From Planctomycetota bacterium (lineage in GTDB: Bacteria > Planctomycetota > Planctomycetia > Pirellulales > PLA5): 50,540 nucleotides of DNA. The DNA lies in assembly GCA_003576845.1 (NCBI GenBank), contig QEVJ01000025.1, positions 1-50,540 on the forward strand, written 5' to 3'. The position numbers and the translations under genes were made by a program. Positions 1 through 9,933 of the stretch are shown piece by piece. Numbering within the stretch: position 1 is the stretch's first letter; the number at the start of each line of letters is the position of its first letter. The notes beneath the pieces are model-generated. The model was given only the letters and a program-made list of their open reading frames with translations. It did not search any database and was not told the DNA's origin.

Positions 1-60
1 AGGGGCGCGGGTTGGGCTTATGATGAGCGTTGGGGCTTGGCGGGCAGGCGTCGTGGGCAA

Positions 61-80
61 TTGGCAGTGGGCAGTGGGTA
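61..80. repeat. GTGGGCAGTG-type short repeat, copy 1
   Basis: A G/T-rich stretch built from CAGTGGGCAGTGGG lies just before the kinase start. Related stretches occur near 2149 and, inverted, near 12329. It looks like a dispersed intergenic repeat. No function can be read from it. Confidence 0.5.
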
Positions 81-89
81 GTGCGTGGG

Positions 90-2105
90 ATGAGCGGCGA
101 CGAACATTCATCGACCGATGCGCGGGCCGGCGGGGTTGGGGAGCCGGCGTTTGAGGCGGTGGTCGATCGGTTCGATCTGGCGTGGCGTGGCGGGCGGCCG
201 CCGCGGATTGCGGATTTCTTGCCGGAGGTGGCGGCGGCATCGGGCGCGGCGGGCGAGCAGGCGCGTGCGGAGCGGCGGGCGTTGTTGTGCGAGCTCGTCA
301 AGGTCGACATGGAATATCGCTGGCGGCCGAAGACGGACCCGGTGCGGTCTTCGGCGCTGGACGTGGAGGCGGTGGCGGCGGACTCGGCGGAGCACGCGGC
401 GTTGCGGCGGCGGTTGGACGATTATCTGGCCGAGTTTCCGGAGCTGCGCGAGGCGGGCGGAGTACGCGGGGCGGCGCCCTTGGACCTTGTGGCGGAGGAG
501 TATCTCGTGCGGCGGCGGTGGGGCGATCGGCCGAGCCATGCCGAGTTCCTCGCGCGGTATGCTTCGCAGGCGACGGACGTGGCGGCGACGCTCGCGGACG
601 TCGATCGGCAACTCGTCGACGCGGGGGACGATTCGGTGGAGGTGCGCGGCGATTTGGGAACGCTGGTCGATTCCGTGGCGCTCGACCGGGGGCACGCGAC
701 GCTGCACGACGACAAGACGCCGACCTGGGGCGAGCACCGCGAAGGGAGCGCGGCGGACGTGGGGCAAGGCGGGTCGCGGGCGGATTCGGGATTTGGGTCG
801 GGTGTCGGATCGCGCGGCGGATCGCAGACGGATTCGCGCGCCGACTCGGGCGGGTTCGCGACGCCGATGCCGGACGATCGGCCGCCGGTGGCGCGGTTCG
901 TGGCGCGGCTGCGGGAGAGTCACATTTTGCGCGACGCGGAGTGCGACGAGATCGCGGCGGAGGCGGAGCGGTTCGGCGATGGGGACGACGTGAAGGGTTT
1001 TGCGGCGTCGCTGGTGGCCGGCGGGCGGCTGACCGACTATCAGGCGGACTCGCTGCTGCGGGGCGACGGGCGGCGGCTGGTGCTCGGCGAGTACATCGTG
1101 CTGTCGAAGATCGGCGAAGGGGGCATGGGCGCGGTGTATCGGGCGCGGCACCGGCGGATGGATCGCGTCGTGGCGCTTAAGGTGTTGTCGCGATCGAGCA
1201 CGCGGAGCAAGGAGGCGCTGGCGCGGTTTCTGCGCGAGGCGCGGACGGCGGGGCGGCTTTCGCATCCGAACATCGTGCTCGCGCTCGACGCGAGCGAGGA
1301 TTCGGGCCGGCACTATTTGGTGATGGAATACGTCGACGGCGTGAACGTGCGGCAGATCGTCAAGAGGCGCGGGCCGATGACGGCGGCGGAGGCGCTGGCG
1401 ATCGCGCGGCAAGTCGCGACGGGGCTGGCGGCGGCGCACGCGGCGAACATCATTCACCGCGACATCAAGCCGGATAACATTCTGGTGAACGGCTTGGGCG
1501 TGGCGAAGGTGCTCGACTTGGGCCTGGCGCGGCTCAACGAGGAGACGCCGCGCGAGTTCGTGACTTTGACGGGCACGGGGAGCATCGTGGGCACGCCGGA
1601 ATTCATGGCGCCGGAGCAGGCGGCCGACCCGCGGCACGTCGATCTGCGGGCGGACGTGTATGGGCTCGGCTGCACGCTGTATTACATGCTGACGGGCAAG
1701 CCGCCGTATGAGGCGGAGGGTGTGTTCGAGAAGCTGATTGCGCATCGCGATCGGCCGGTGCCGTCGGTGCGGGTCGTGCGAAGCGATGTGCCGCGGTCGG
1801 TGGATCGGCTGCTGGCGCGGATGATGGCCAAGGATCCGGTGGAACGGCCACAGTCGATGGGCGACGCGATCGAGGGGATCGATGCTGTGCTTGCGGATTT
1901 GCGGAGGCGCGAGGACCTGATCGCACGCGAGGGCGAATCGGCAAACGAAGTCGCGAGCGTGTCTATCGAAGACGGGGGACTTGCCGCGGAAGATTCCGCG
2001 TACCCGGAAGCAGCACGGCGGCGATGGCGCGATTGGGTCGTGCTTGGGACGCTGGCGGTTTGTATCGCGATGCTGATCGTGAGGCTCGTGTTGATCGCGC
2101 GATAG
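90..2105 (+). CDS. Membrane-anchored Hanks-type Ser/Thr protein kinase
   Basis: Predicted PknB-like kinase of 671 residues that phosphorylates proteins on Ser/Thr at the inner face of the membrane. The kinase domain spans about residues 335-605: glycine loop IGEGGMGAVY (about 341), catalytic lysine in VALKVL (about K364), HRDIKPDN (D458), a DLG in place of DFG (D476), and GTPEFMAPEQ. A single hydrophobic segment (about 645-668) ends the protein, so there is no extracellular sensor domain. The first 330 residues hold a helical N-terminal part and a Gly/Ser/Asp-rich linker (about 225-285). I chose ATG 90 over an upstream in-frame TTG at 30 because the added residues would be encoded by an intergenic repeat. 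It converges with the methyltransferase gene downstream. The family is expanded in planctomycetes; the substrate is unknown. Confidence 0.9.
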   Translation: MSGDEHSSTDARAGGVGEPAFEAVVDRFDLAWRGGRPPRIADFLPEVAAASGAAGEQARAERRALLCELVKVDMEYRWRPKTDPVRSSALDVEAVAADSAEHAALRRRLDDYLAEFPELREAGGVRGAAPLDLVAEEYLVRRRWGDRPSHAEFLARYASQATDVAATLADVDRQLVDAGDDSVEVRGDLGTLVDSVALDRGHATLHDDKTPTWGEHREGSAADVGQGGSRADSGFGSGVGSRGGSQTDSRADSGGFATPMPDDRPPVARFVARLRESHILRDAECDEIAAEAERFGDGDDVKGFAASLVAGGRLTDYQADSLLRGDGRRLVLGEYIVLSKIGEGGMGAVYRARHRRMDRVVALKVLSRSSTRSKEALARFLREARTAGRLSHPNIVLALDASEDSGRHYLVMEYVDGVNVRQIVKRRGPMTAAEALAIARQVATGLAAAHAANIIHRDIKPDNILVNGLGVAKVLDLGLARLNEETPREFVTLTGTGSIVGTPEFMAPEQAADPRHVDLRADVYGLGCTLYYMLTGKPPYEAEGVFEKLIAHRDRPVPSVRVVRSDVPRSVDRLLARMMAKDPVERPQSMGDAIEGIDAVLADLRRREDLIAREGESANEVASVSIEDGGLAAEDSAYPEAARRRWRDWVVLGTLAVCIAMLIVRLVLIAR

Positions 2106-2148
2106 AGACGCGCCGCGGCCTGCGGCCGTAACCAAAGTTCGGGACGAG

Positions 2149-2171
2149 TGGTCAGTGGACAGTGGGCGGTG
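2149..2171. repeat. GTGGGCAGTG-type short repeat, copy 2
   Basis: GTGGTCAGTGGACAGTGGGC and following bases lie between the convergent kinase and methyltransferase genes. The reverse complement of this motif recurs at 12329-12348. Confidence 0.5.
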
Positions 2172-2249
2172 CAGAAAGCGGCGGGTCTCAATTCGTTCGA
2201 CGCACTCCACGAATGCACGACGAATCCGGCCTACGAATACGGCGGGTTT

Positions 2250-3119
2250 TTAGCTGGCTTCCATGTAGAGCGACACGCTGGGGCGGGTGTTGTCGAAGTA
2301 GCGGGTGTTTCGCAGGACGGCGCAGTAGCTTTGGGCGTAGCCGGAGCGGCGGATGTCGGTGAACCGGGCGGCGGCGAGGAGGCGGGCGAGTTTGTCGGCG
2401 TTCCACCAGTTGATGTGGTTGCCCGGGTGACGCTTCTGGATTTCGACGGGGCAGCGGGCCGTGCAGTGATTGAGGGCTTCGTCGTAAGGGAGGGAATCGA
2501 AGAGCCGCGCGAGTTCGTCGTCGTTGATGCGCTGGGGCGCGCCGTCGACGTGGAGCGTGCTGACGGCGGCGGCGAAATGCCAGAGGAACACTTGCGCGGT
2601 CGAGGCCTGGTTCATCGGGATGCGAAGGCCGATTCTCTGGTACTGCGCGGGATCGCTGTAGCGCTCGATCCAGTCGAAGTAGCGGCGATCGCCGCGCCGC
2701 CAGGCGGCATAGCCCAGGTCGATGTTCGGCATGGTAAGGCGAAAGACCCCGCCGGGCTTGAGGGCGCGGCGGGCTTCGCGGAAGAGGTTCTCGGCGGCCG
2801 CGTCGGTGATGTGCTCGATCGTGTGGCTCGTGTAGACGACTTCGGCGACGCCGGATTCGATGGGCAGGGGCTCGATCGCGAGCGCGTCCCAGGCGAGGTC
2901 GAGGCCGCCGGTTTGGGAGTCTTGGTACCAGGCCGACGGATGGTCGACGTTGGTCCAGGCCGGATGGCGAAAGCTGCCCGCGCCGACGTTGTAGAAGCGG
3001 CGATTGGCGATGGATTCGCGGGAGTAAAGCTGTTCGTAAACGGGCAAGTCGCTCGTGGGCGGTTGCTTGCGGCGAACGTCGTAGCCGAGCGAATTGGCGA
3101 GTTTGCGGAGCAGCTTCAA
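2250..3119 (-). CDS. SAM-dependent methyltransferase (class I, type 11-like)
   Basis: About 289 residues. The N-terminus contains FYNVGAGSFRHPAWTNVD, the usual nucleotide-binding glycine motif with an acidic residue after it. Further on come EVVYTSHTIEHI and a segment with LKPGGVFRLTMPNID, the pattern of class I methyltransferases of the Methyltransf_11 type that act on small molecules, lipids or sugars. The substrate cannot be deduced. No ATG fits the start; I chose TTG 3119 (LKLLRKLANSLGYD) because the codons upstream read through low-complexity intergenic repeat sequence. It lies downstream of, and on the same strand as, the giant dockerin gene, separated by a hairpin, so it may be a separate unit or weak read-through. 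Function class is fairly sure, start is not. Confidence 0.8.
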   Translation of the reverse strand: MKLLRKLANSLGYDVRRKQPPTSDLPVYEQLYSRESIANRRFYNVGAGSFRHPAWTNVDHPSAWYQDSQTGGLDLAWDALAIEPLPIESGVAEVVYTSHTIEHITDAAAENLFREARRALKPGGVFRLTMPNIDLGYAAWRRGDRRYFDWIERYSDPAQYQRIGLRIPMNQASTAQVFLWHFAAAVSTLHVDGAPQRINDDELARLFDSLPYDEALNHCTARCPVEIQKRHPGNHINWWNADKLARLLAAARFTDIRRSGYAQSYCAVLRNTRYFDNTRPSVSLYMEAS

Positions 3120-3194
3120 GGGGATACCGTGGGGGGCCGGGACGCGGGCGCGGGGAGCGGGGCGCGGGGCGCGGTTTGGTGTGGTGGGCGGATT

Positions 3195-3218
3195 GCCCCC
3201 GGTGTATTCACCGGGGGC
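3195..3218. terminator. Perfect 10-bp stem hairpin after the dockerin gene
   Basis: GCCCCCGGTG and CACCGGGGGC form a perfect 10-bp stem with a TATT loop. The right arm (CCGGGGGCTAAATG) is repeated directly 18 bp further on, overlapping the dockerin stop codon. No T-tract follows, so it may be a repeat element acting as an mRNA 3' end rather than a classical intrinsic terminator. Confidence 0.5.
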
Positions 3219-3235
3219 TAAATGATTGCCGGGGG

Positions 3236-6200
3236 CTAAATGGCGGCGGGTCGAGTGGCGCGGCGGGCTCGGATTGCGGATAGTTCGATCGAGCTCGCCA
3301 GGTCGTGGATTTCGTTGACGGCGGCGTCGACGCTGGCGGAGTCGAGACGGGCGCGGGCGGCGGCTCGCAGCGACGCGGCTTCGCGACGGGCCGGCGTGCG
3401 ACGGCTTGTGACGCTTGCCATTACCGCGGCGGGCGCCGCGGGCGAACCGCCACTGCCGAAGCCAAGATTCCGCTGAAGTGCGGCGAGGTCGGCGAGACCG
3501 ACGCCGTTTGCGCCGTCGAAATTGCCGGCGGCCCAACCACCCGAGCCGCCGTAATTCGCCGCGAGCGTGGCCGTATCGGCGCGGTCGACGTCGCCGTCGA
3601 GATCGGCATCGCCGTATTGCGTGCCGAGGATCGACGCGACGAGGACGGTCACGTCGGCCTGATTGACGGTCCCGTTGCCGTCGAGGTCGATCCTCGGGTT
3701 GCTCGACGGGCCGAACGCGGCGTAGAGCGCGTCGATGTCGACCGCGTCGATCGCGCCGCTTTCGTTCACGTCGCCGCGGAGCCAGGAGAACGACAGCGTC
3801 TGGTTGCCGTTGGCCTGGAGCGGGTTCGACGCGAGGTCGGTGACGCCGATGGTGGAAAGCGACGCGGTGTAGGCGCCGCTGGGGAGAATGCCGCCGCCGA
3901 AGCCGGGGAACGTGAACGTCGCCGTGTTGGTCGCCGAGTTGTACGACAGGGCGATGCTCGCCGTCGGGACCGTTTGGCTCGTCGTATTGTTCGTGAGCGT
4001 GAGGTCGGCGGGGTCGATGAGGACTTCCTCGCTGAACGTGAATTCGAGGCTCTGCGGAGCGGCGTCAAGGTTAACGTCGTTCGCCGTGACCTGCGGCGGG
4101 GTCGAATCGCCCGTGGAGTAGCTGATGGTGAGCTTGGGCCGGCTGGCGAGCGTGCCATACTCGCTTGTGCGCATTTCAAGGCCATCGGTCGCCGCGTCGT
4201 TGGCGATAATCACGCCGTTGTTCGTCGCCGGGTTGTCGATCCACGATTGCACGAGGGCGATGCCGGCGGCGTTGAGCGCGATCGTCTTGATGCCGGTCGT
4301 GTTCGACGTGTCGAGGACGCCGACGAGGGCGCCGCGGTCCGTGGCGCCGGCCGCTCCGGGCGATTGCCACGCTAGGCCCGTGCGATAGTTGTTGAAGGTG
4401 ACTTGCGACTCGACCCAATCCTTGAGCAAGGCGTAGAGGTTGTAGGGCGTGACGCTGGAATCGCTGACGTCGATGGCAATCGTGGCGCTTTCGACGACGG
4501 CGCCGGCGGGAATGTCCGTGAGGGTCCAACGAAGGACGGACCATTCGTCCTGGCCGCCAGAGTCGCTGTCGGCGTCCATGCGGGCGTTGCTGCCCTCGTT
4601 CGTGTTCGGGTTGCTTCCGCGGAGCCAGGCGTCTTGAGCGCCGGTGTAAGCCGGCGTCGGGAAGACGCCGTCTTGGAACATGACCGTCACGGTGTTCGTG
4701 ATCGTTACGCTGTCCGGCGTGCTGCGGGCGCCTTCGAGGTCGGCGAAGTTGACTGCGGAGACTTCGTATTGATAGGTGTTTCCGACGGAGACCGTATTGT
4801 CGCTGAAGCTCGTGGTGGGCGACGTGCCGACGAGCGCGTTGCCGCGGTAGATGCGGTACTCGGCGACGCCCGTTTCGGCGTCGCTGGCCGCGTTCCACGT
4901 AAGGTCGACGCGGCTGGTGGTCACGGCGACGGCATTGAGGTTCGTCGGGGCGCTGGGCGGCGTGAAGTCGAGGGCTTCGACTGCGTCGAGGATCAGGCCG
5001 AGGACGATGTCGCTGCTGCCGGCATCGATCTGGTGGACTTCGACCGCGAGAACATTGTCGCCGACGAGGAGATTTGCCGGACTCAGGATGATCGGCGTCA
5101 GGAACGCGTCGGCTTCTTCGGTCGTGCTGGCGAACGTGTCGAAGTTGATCGGGCCGGATTGGGGCATGTTGTAGCGATAAAGCTGCTGCCCATTGAGCCA
5201 GAAGACCGCTCCGTCGTCGACGAGGCCCGAGAGGCGCAAGACGACGTCGCCCGGATCGCCGGCGAAGTTGAAGTGCTTGCGGAAGTAGAACGTGGTCGTG
5301 TTGGGGGCGACGCCGTCGGCGTTGAGGTTGAGCTGGGTATTGAGCACCGCCGGAGCCGGCAGCGTGCTCGATTCGACGCCAAGGACCGACTGCCCTTGCG
5401 GCCAGGCGGCGTCGTTGAAGGCGACGTCCTTCCACGTCGTGCCGAGGTTCGAGCCCGATTGGTCGTAGCGCCACGTGTCGGTGAGCGTGACGAGCGGGAA
5501 GACGTCGGGCAGCGTCGGGTCGGGATTGCTCGCGCCGGGCGTGGGCGGATCGATAGGTCCGACGATCGTGCCGCCGTCGGGCGTGCGGCCTTCGGAAATG
5601 CCGGCGGATTGCGGGCCGTAGGAAATCGCGTCGATGGTTGTCGAAGCGGCTGCAGCGTTGAGGGCGATCGAGCCGCCGCCGGCGTCGAGCTCGAAATTGA
5701 CGTGGTCGAATCCGGCGGCCGTGTTGTTGTCGGCGACGAACACGGCGTAGCCGCTGCCCGAGACGAACGAGAGCGGACGGATTGGGAACTTGCTCGCGTC
5801 GCCGGCCGGGTCGTTCGTCAAATGCAGGCCGCCGATGTCGACCGGCAGCGGGCTGGGGTTGTAGAGCTCGATGACGTCGGCCGGATTCGTCGCGTCGGGC
5901 GCAGCGAGCCATTCGTTGAGCTTCACGCCGCTCGGCTGAGCCGTGTTGATCGCCACGTTGGCCGCGCCGAGCGTCGGCTGGGCGAGGCGGAACTGGCCGC
6001 CGATGCGGGCGATGGTCGTGTTGTCGAGTTGCCGGCCGAACGCGATCGAGTCGATCAAGCCGCCGCCGTTGGCGACCGAATCGAAGAGCAACACTTCGTC
6101 GCCGGCTTCGTCGAGCGTGAAGCCGATGTGCGTTTCGGTCGGCGAGCCGAGGGCCTGGTCGGCGAACAGGATGAGCCGCTCTCCGGGATTGAGAATCGTG

Positions 6201-9200
6201 CCCGCGCCGAAGATGTACTTGTCGGGATCGGCCGGGTCGTTGGTAATCGACATGCCGGAGAGGTCGACAGCGACCGCGCCGCCGGCGTTGACCAGCTCGA
6301 TGCGGTCGGAGGAGGCGCCGCCGTTGTTAATGGCCTGAACTTCGTCGATGCGGAGCAGGGCGTCGGGGCTGTCGATGGTGAACGTGGCCGAGACGGTCGG
6401 GAAGAGGCGGCCGACGGTTTCGCCGTTGCTGCCAGCGTTGATGCCCGCAGAGCCGCGAATCAAGTGCATGAAGGGACCGAAGACGGGAACGCCGGTGAGG
6501 TTGCCGGTCCCGGCATCGTAGTCCGAATCGTTCGTCATCGAATAGGTGATGTCGATTCTGTCTGCGGGCAGCACGGGCCGCGGCGGGGGGCCGTTGTAGT
6601 TGCGGATGTTGTCCTGATTGTCGTGGACGACGTTGTTTACGGCGGTGATCTGGCCCGTGTATTCGCCGTTGCTGCCGTTGTAGCCGTCGCCGTAGCGGAT
6701 GCCGGCGTTGACGGCGGAATCGGACGACGGGTCGCCGACGAGAACGTTGTCGACGCGGACGGCAACGCTGTTGGCAATCGAGAGCTGCGGGCCGCCGTAG
6801 CCGGCTTCGTAGCCTTGATTCGTGCCGGTGACGACGGTGTCGACGACGTTGGCCCAATTGCTGGCGCTCGACGCGAGGCCTTCGTGCGTGCAGCCTTCGA
6901 GCCACGACGAAACGATGTTCAGCCGCGCGCCGTTGTGATCGAGGCAGTCGTCCTTGGTGTCGATGATGTAGCTATTCTGGACGAGAGACGGCTCGCCGGA
7001 ATTGTGAAAACCGAGGAAGTATTGCCCGTCGTTGTCGTCGTTGGCGAACACGCCGTCGTCGTTGGGAAGGTCCTTGATCCAGCTATTGGTGATCTTGAGG
7101 ACCGTGTTGTTGACCTGTCCGCCGGTGTCGCTGTGCGAAATGACGCTCCAGTCGAAGTTGATGCGGGCGTTGGTCGTCGCGCCGAGGCCCTTGCCCGTGT
7201 TGTTGATGATGAAGCAGTTGTCGCAGTCGATCGTTCCTCCGACGGCCTTGAGCAACGGCTGGCTGTCGGAATGCTCGAATCCGCGGGTTGGATCGTCGCC
7301 TCCCTGGGTGAAGAACGTGTAGGCGAAGTCGCCGGTGGCGGAAGCCGTGCGGATTTCAATGCCGCCCCAGTCGTTGGCCGGGTCGATGGCGTTGAACATC
7401 ACCGGATCGGCGGCGGTGCCGTTGCTGGTAATTGCACCGCCGACTTGGACGTTGACTTCGCTGTCGAGCATCACGCGCGTGCCAGGCATGATCGTGAGCG
7501 AGCTGCCGGCCGGGATCGTGAGGTTGCCGGTGATGTGGTGTTCGGCCGTGTTGTCCCAGACGGTGTTGCCGGAGAGCGTGCCCGAATGCGTTTGCACGGG
7601 ATAGGCGGCGTCGAGGACGTCGATGGCCTTGCCGGCGGAGCCCGTGGCGAGCGAACCGCCGAAGACGAGGTTGAAATCGGCGGCGGCGGTGACGAGCGGC
7701 GCGAGCGAGCCGACGCCTTTCTTGACGCGGAAGTTCGGGTCGCTCAGTTGCGCGGCGTTGGCAAAGTTGGCGGGCGTGGTGAGGAGCGTATTGACGTTGC
7801 CGAGCGCGTCGCGGACGCGGACGATCATCGGCAGCGCTTCGCCCGTGCGGATGCGCGACGGGGCGATGACTTCCGCGTGTTTTTCGCCGAACGCGGGCGT
7901 CTGGCCTGCGAACCATTCGCCGGCGTCGTTCATGCCGAGGACTTCGATCGTGTGGTCGCCGTTGTCGAGATCGGAGAGCGTAAGCGGCATGCTGACGGGC
8001 GTGGTCGCGCCGAACGGGCCGCCGTCGAGCGCATAGCGGTAGTGCGTGATGCCGGGACCGGCGACGGTGAAGACCTGATCGCGGTCCGTCGACGGCCCAA
8101 GGGGAACGCCGCCGATCGTCGGTCCGGCGTTGACGTAGGCGCCCATGTCGATCCCGTTGGGGCCCGTCCCAGTGGCCGGCGAACCGGGAAGGAGGCGATA
8201 GTTGCGATTGGCGGCGTCGACGAACATCGGGTTGGCGTCGATGTTGTCCGTGCCGTAGCTGTGTGCGAGGGCGGTGGAGCCGTCGCTGTAATTTTGCAAT
8301 TGGTTCGGAAGGAGCGAACGGTTTACTGTGAGTTGCGTTTCAAATCCCGCTTCCTTAGTGAGATTCTTGAACAGCGAGGCGTTGCTGGAAAAGATGTTGC
8401 CGTCGAGGGCGGCGCCGACGGCGGGACCGTTGTTGGCGGTGCCGCCGATTTCGTTGAATTGGATGGCCGCCAGCGTGGCGTCGACGAAGACGTTGTTCTC
8501 GATCGTTGCGAAGGCATCTTCTTTGAGCAGGATGTGGTGGTCGTTGTTGAAGAAGATGTTGCGGACGACGGTGATTTGCGTGCGGTTCGTTTCGCCGGAC
8601 TGCGGCAGGCCGGTGGCAATCGCGTTCGACGTGGTGGCGCGCGAGGTGTTCAAGTGAAAGTTCATGAACAGATTGCCCTCGATATGGGCATCCGTTCCGT
8701 CGAGATCGAGGCCGTCGTCGCCGCCGCCCATAAACACGTTGTTGAGAATCTGCATGACCGGGCCGGGGCGGTCTGCGCCGAGAATGTCGATCACGTCGCC
8801 GCCGTTGTCGCTGTTGGCGAACGTGTTGCCCTCGATGATCAGGTACTCGTCTCCGTTGATGTATTCGCCGTGAATGATCTCGCTGCCGCTGGTCGAGACG
8901 GGGAAACTGGAGTTGCGAACGATGACCGACGGCTCTTCGAGTTCGAGAATCGTGCCCGTCGTGCCGGTCCAGGTGAGGCTGTCGAGGAACAGGCGGGACG
9001 AGACGACGTGGATCGACTCGCCCTGGCCGTCGCCTTCGGTGAAGTCGGCGAAGGTGATGCGGCTGTCGGCGAGCGTGTTCGAGAATGAGAGACCGTCCCA
9101 GTCGCTGGCTGCACCTGCGGCCCGTTGAAAGGCGATGCGATCGAAGGCCGTGCCCTCGGCGACGAGGCGACCGTTAACGGTGATCCCCGTGCCGGCGCTG

Positions 9201-9460
9201 AAATTCATCACGACGCCGGGTTCGATCTTGAGCGTGGCGGCGGCTTGCACGGTGACGTCGCCGACGACGTTATAGGGCGAATTGGCTTTTGTCCAAACGG
9301 TGTTGGCGGCGATCGCACCGGAGACGTCGGTGAGCGCGAGGCGGGCTTCGAGCGTTTCGAGCGCGAGCCGCCCCCGGTTGCGGCGGCGGGCGGAGGCGCG
9401 GCGACGAGTGGGAAGCGATGGGGTCAGTGGCGAATTGCGACGGAAAAAATTGGCCGCCAT
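3236..9460 (-). CDS. Giant secreted beta-helix protein with C-terminal dockerin
   Basis: 2,074 residues. ATG 9460 gives a basic N-terminus followed by RLALETLEARLALTD, the planctomycete extracellular (Planc_extracel) motif. Then come two Asn/Gly-rich right-handed beta-helix regions (about 60-480 and 680-1000), two lamin-tail-like domains (from about 1034, RIDEVQAINNGG, and about 1177, KLNEWLAAPDA), a jelly-roll-like segment (about 1330-1485), a fibronectin type III domain (about 1502-1590), a DNRLRE/CBM96-like domain starting DAWLRGSNPNTNEG (about 1607-1783), an Ig-like Big domain, and type I dockerin repeats (RGDVNESGAIDAVDID, DLDGNGTVNQADV, DADLDGDVDRADT; about 1893-1993). A charged Arg/Ala-rich tail follows. 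Predicted role is a cell-surface or matrix protein anchored by Ca-dependent dockerin contacts; no catalytic site was recognised. The gene is read divergently from the small coiled-coil gene at 9934. Confidence 0.9.
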   Translation of the reverse strand: MAANFFRRNSPLTPSLPTRRRASARRRNRGRLALETLEARLALTDVSGAIAANTVWTKANSPYNVVGDVTVQAAATLKIEPGVVMNFSAGTGITVNGRLVAEGTAFDRIAFQRAAGAASDWDGLSFSNTLADSRITFADFTEGDGQGESIHVVSSRLFLDSLTWTGTTGTILELEEPSVIVRNSSFPVSTSGSEIIHGEYINGDEYLIIEGNTFANSDNGGDVIDILGADRPGPVMQILNNVFMGGGDDGLDLDGTDAHIEGNLFMNFHLNTSRATTSNAIATGLPQSGETNRTQITVVRNIFFNNDHHILLKEDAFATIENNVFVDATLAAIQFNEIGGTANNGPAVGAALDGNIFSSNASLFKNLTKEAGFETQLTVNRSLLPNQLQNYSDGSTALAHSYGTDNIDANPMFVDAANRNYRLLPGSPATGTGPNGIDMGAYVNAGPTIGGVPLGPSTDRDQVFTVAGPGITHYRYALDGGPFGATTPVSMPLTLSDLDNGDHTIEVLGMNDAGEWFAGQTPAFGEKHAEVIAPSRIRTGEALPMIVRVRDALGNVNTLLTTPANFANAAQLSDPNFRVKKGVGSLAPLVTAAADFNLVFGGSLATGSAGKAIDVLDAAYPVQTHSGTLSGNTVWDNTAEHHITGNLTIPAGSSLTIMPGTRVMLDSEVNVQVGGAITSNGTAADPVMFNAIDPANDWGGIEIRTASATGDFAYTFFTQGGDDPTRGFEHSDSQPLLKAVGGTIDCDNCFIINNTGKGLGATTNARINFDWSVISHSDTGGQVNNTVLKITNSWIKDLPNDDGVFANDDNDGQYFLGFHNSGEPSLVQNSYIIDTKDDCLDHNGARLNIVSSWLEGCTHEGLASSASNWANVVDTVVTGTNQGYEAGYGGPQLSIANSVAVRVDNVLVGDPSSDSAVNAGIRYGDGYNGSNGEYTGQITAVNNVVHDNQDNIRNYNGPPPRPVLPADRIDITYSMTNDSDYDAGTGNLTGVPVFGPFMHLIRGSAGINAGSNGETVGRLFPTVSATFTIDSPDALLRIDEVQAINNGGASSDRIELVNAGGAVAVDLSGMSITNDPADPDKYIFGAGTILNPGERLILFADQALGSPTETHIGFTLDEAGDEVLLFDSVANGGGLIDSIAFGRQLDNTTIARIGGQFRLAQPTLGAANVAINTAQPSGVKLNEWLAAPDATNPADVIELYNPSPLPVDIGGLHLTNDPAGDASKFPIRPLSFVSGSGYAVFVADNNTAAGFDHVNFELDAGGGSIALNAAAASTTIDAISYGPQSAGISEGRTPDGGTIVGPIDPPTPGASNPDPTLPDVFPLVTLTDTWRYDQSGSNLGTTWKDVAFNDAAWPQGQSVLGVESSTLPAPAVLNTQLNLNADGVAPNTTTFYFRKHFNFAGDPGDVVLRLSGLVDDGAVFWLNGQQLYRYNMPQSGPINFDTFASTTEEADAFLTPIILSPANLLVGDNVLAVEVHQIDAGSSDIVLGLILDAVEALDFTPPSAPTNLNAVAVTTSRVDLTWNAASDAETGVAEYRIYRGNALVGTSPTTSFSDNTVSVGNTYQYEVSAVNFADLEGARSTPDSVTITNTVTVMFQDGVFPTPAYTGAQDAWLRGSNPNTNEGSNARMDADSDSGGQDEWSVLRWTLTDIPAGAVVESATIAIDVSDSSVTPYNLYALLKDWVESQVTFNNYRTGLAWQSPGAAGATDRGALVGVLDTSNTTGIKTIALNAAGIALVQSWIDNPATNNGVIIANDAATDGLEMRTSEYGTLASRPKLTISYSTGDSTPPQVTANDVNLDAAPQSLEFTFSEEVLIDPADLTLTNNTTSQTVPTASIALSYNSATNTATFTFPGFGGGILPSGAYTASLSTIGVTDLASNPLQANGNQTLSFSWLRGDVNESGAIDAVDIDALYAAFGPSSNPRIDLDGNGTVNQADVTVLVASILGTQYGDADLDGDVDRADTATLAANYGGSGGWAAGNFDGANGVGLADLAALQRNLGFGSGGSPAAPAAVMASVTSRRTPARREAASLRAAARARLDSASVDAAVNEIHDLASSIELSAIRARRATRPAAI

Positions 9461-9933
9461 GGGGTAGGTTCTCAAAGTGGGGGTGCGTCGGAGGCTCGGC
9501 GCGGCGCGGCGAGGAATAATCCGAAAAATCGGCAAAGCTACTATTCTAATGTGCCCGCGGGAGAATGTCCTCTTGCCGGGGGCGTTAAATCTCGCGCCAA
9601 CTTCGCTGATTACCGCTCGCGGTGTCCAAACGGGGACATTGAACCGGTCAGCGGCCGCGGCGTTACGAAAAAATTGGCGGGAAACAGATTTCTCGCGCGG
9701 GGGCTTTCCGAAAGCTGGACATCGCATAAGAAATTAGAGGGGGTTCATGGAAAACCGGCTTGTTTCGTGGTAAAACAGACGTTTGGAAGTCGGCCTTGGG
9801 GCCGGCGGATTTGGGATGGATGGGCTGCTAGGACAGCCGTCGTTCTGCCCGCGGCTTGGCCTGGCCGGAATCCGCCGCCCGGGCGCGGCAAATTGGGTGA
9901 TGGCACGTAAGGCTTTGGGAGACGAACAGGATA
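9461..9933. other. Divergent intergenic region, no gene seen
   Basis: 473 bases between the divergent dockerin and coiled-coil genes. The part near 9540-9580 is relatively AT-rich and holds a possible promoter for the dockerin gene. No RNA gene or convincing small coding region was recognised. Confidence 0.6.
9543..9571 (-). promoter_or_regulatory. Possible sigma70-type promoter of the dockerin gene
   Basis: On the minus strand AGGACA (9571-9566) and TAGAAT (9548-9543) are spaced by 17 bases, matching TTGACA in 4 of 6 and TATAAT in 5 of 6 positions. It sits about 80 bases before the start at 9460. Confidence 0.35.

Noticed and set aside
108-2210. A 700-codon minus-strand frame opposite the kinase
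   Set aside because: The product is Arg/His/Pro-rich without any domain, while the plus frame holds all kinase motifs.
4403-9088. A 1,561-codon open frame on the plus strand opposite the dockerin gene
   Set aside because: The minus strand encodes recognisable domains throughout. The plus frame gives an Arg/Val/Asp-rich chain with no motif, a known effect of GC-rich codon bias.
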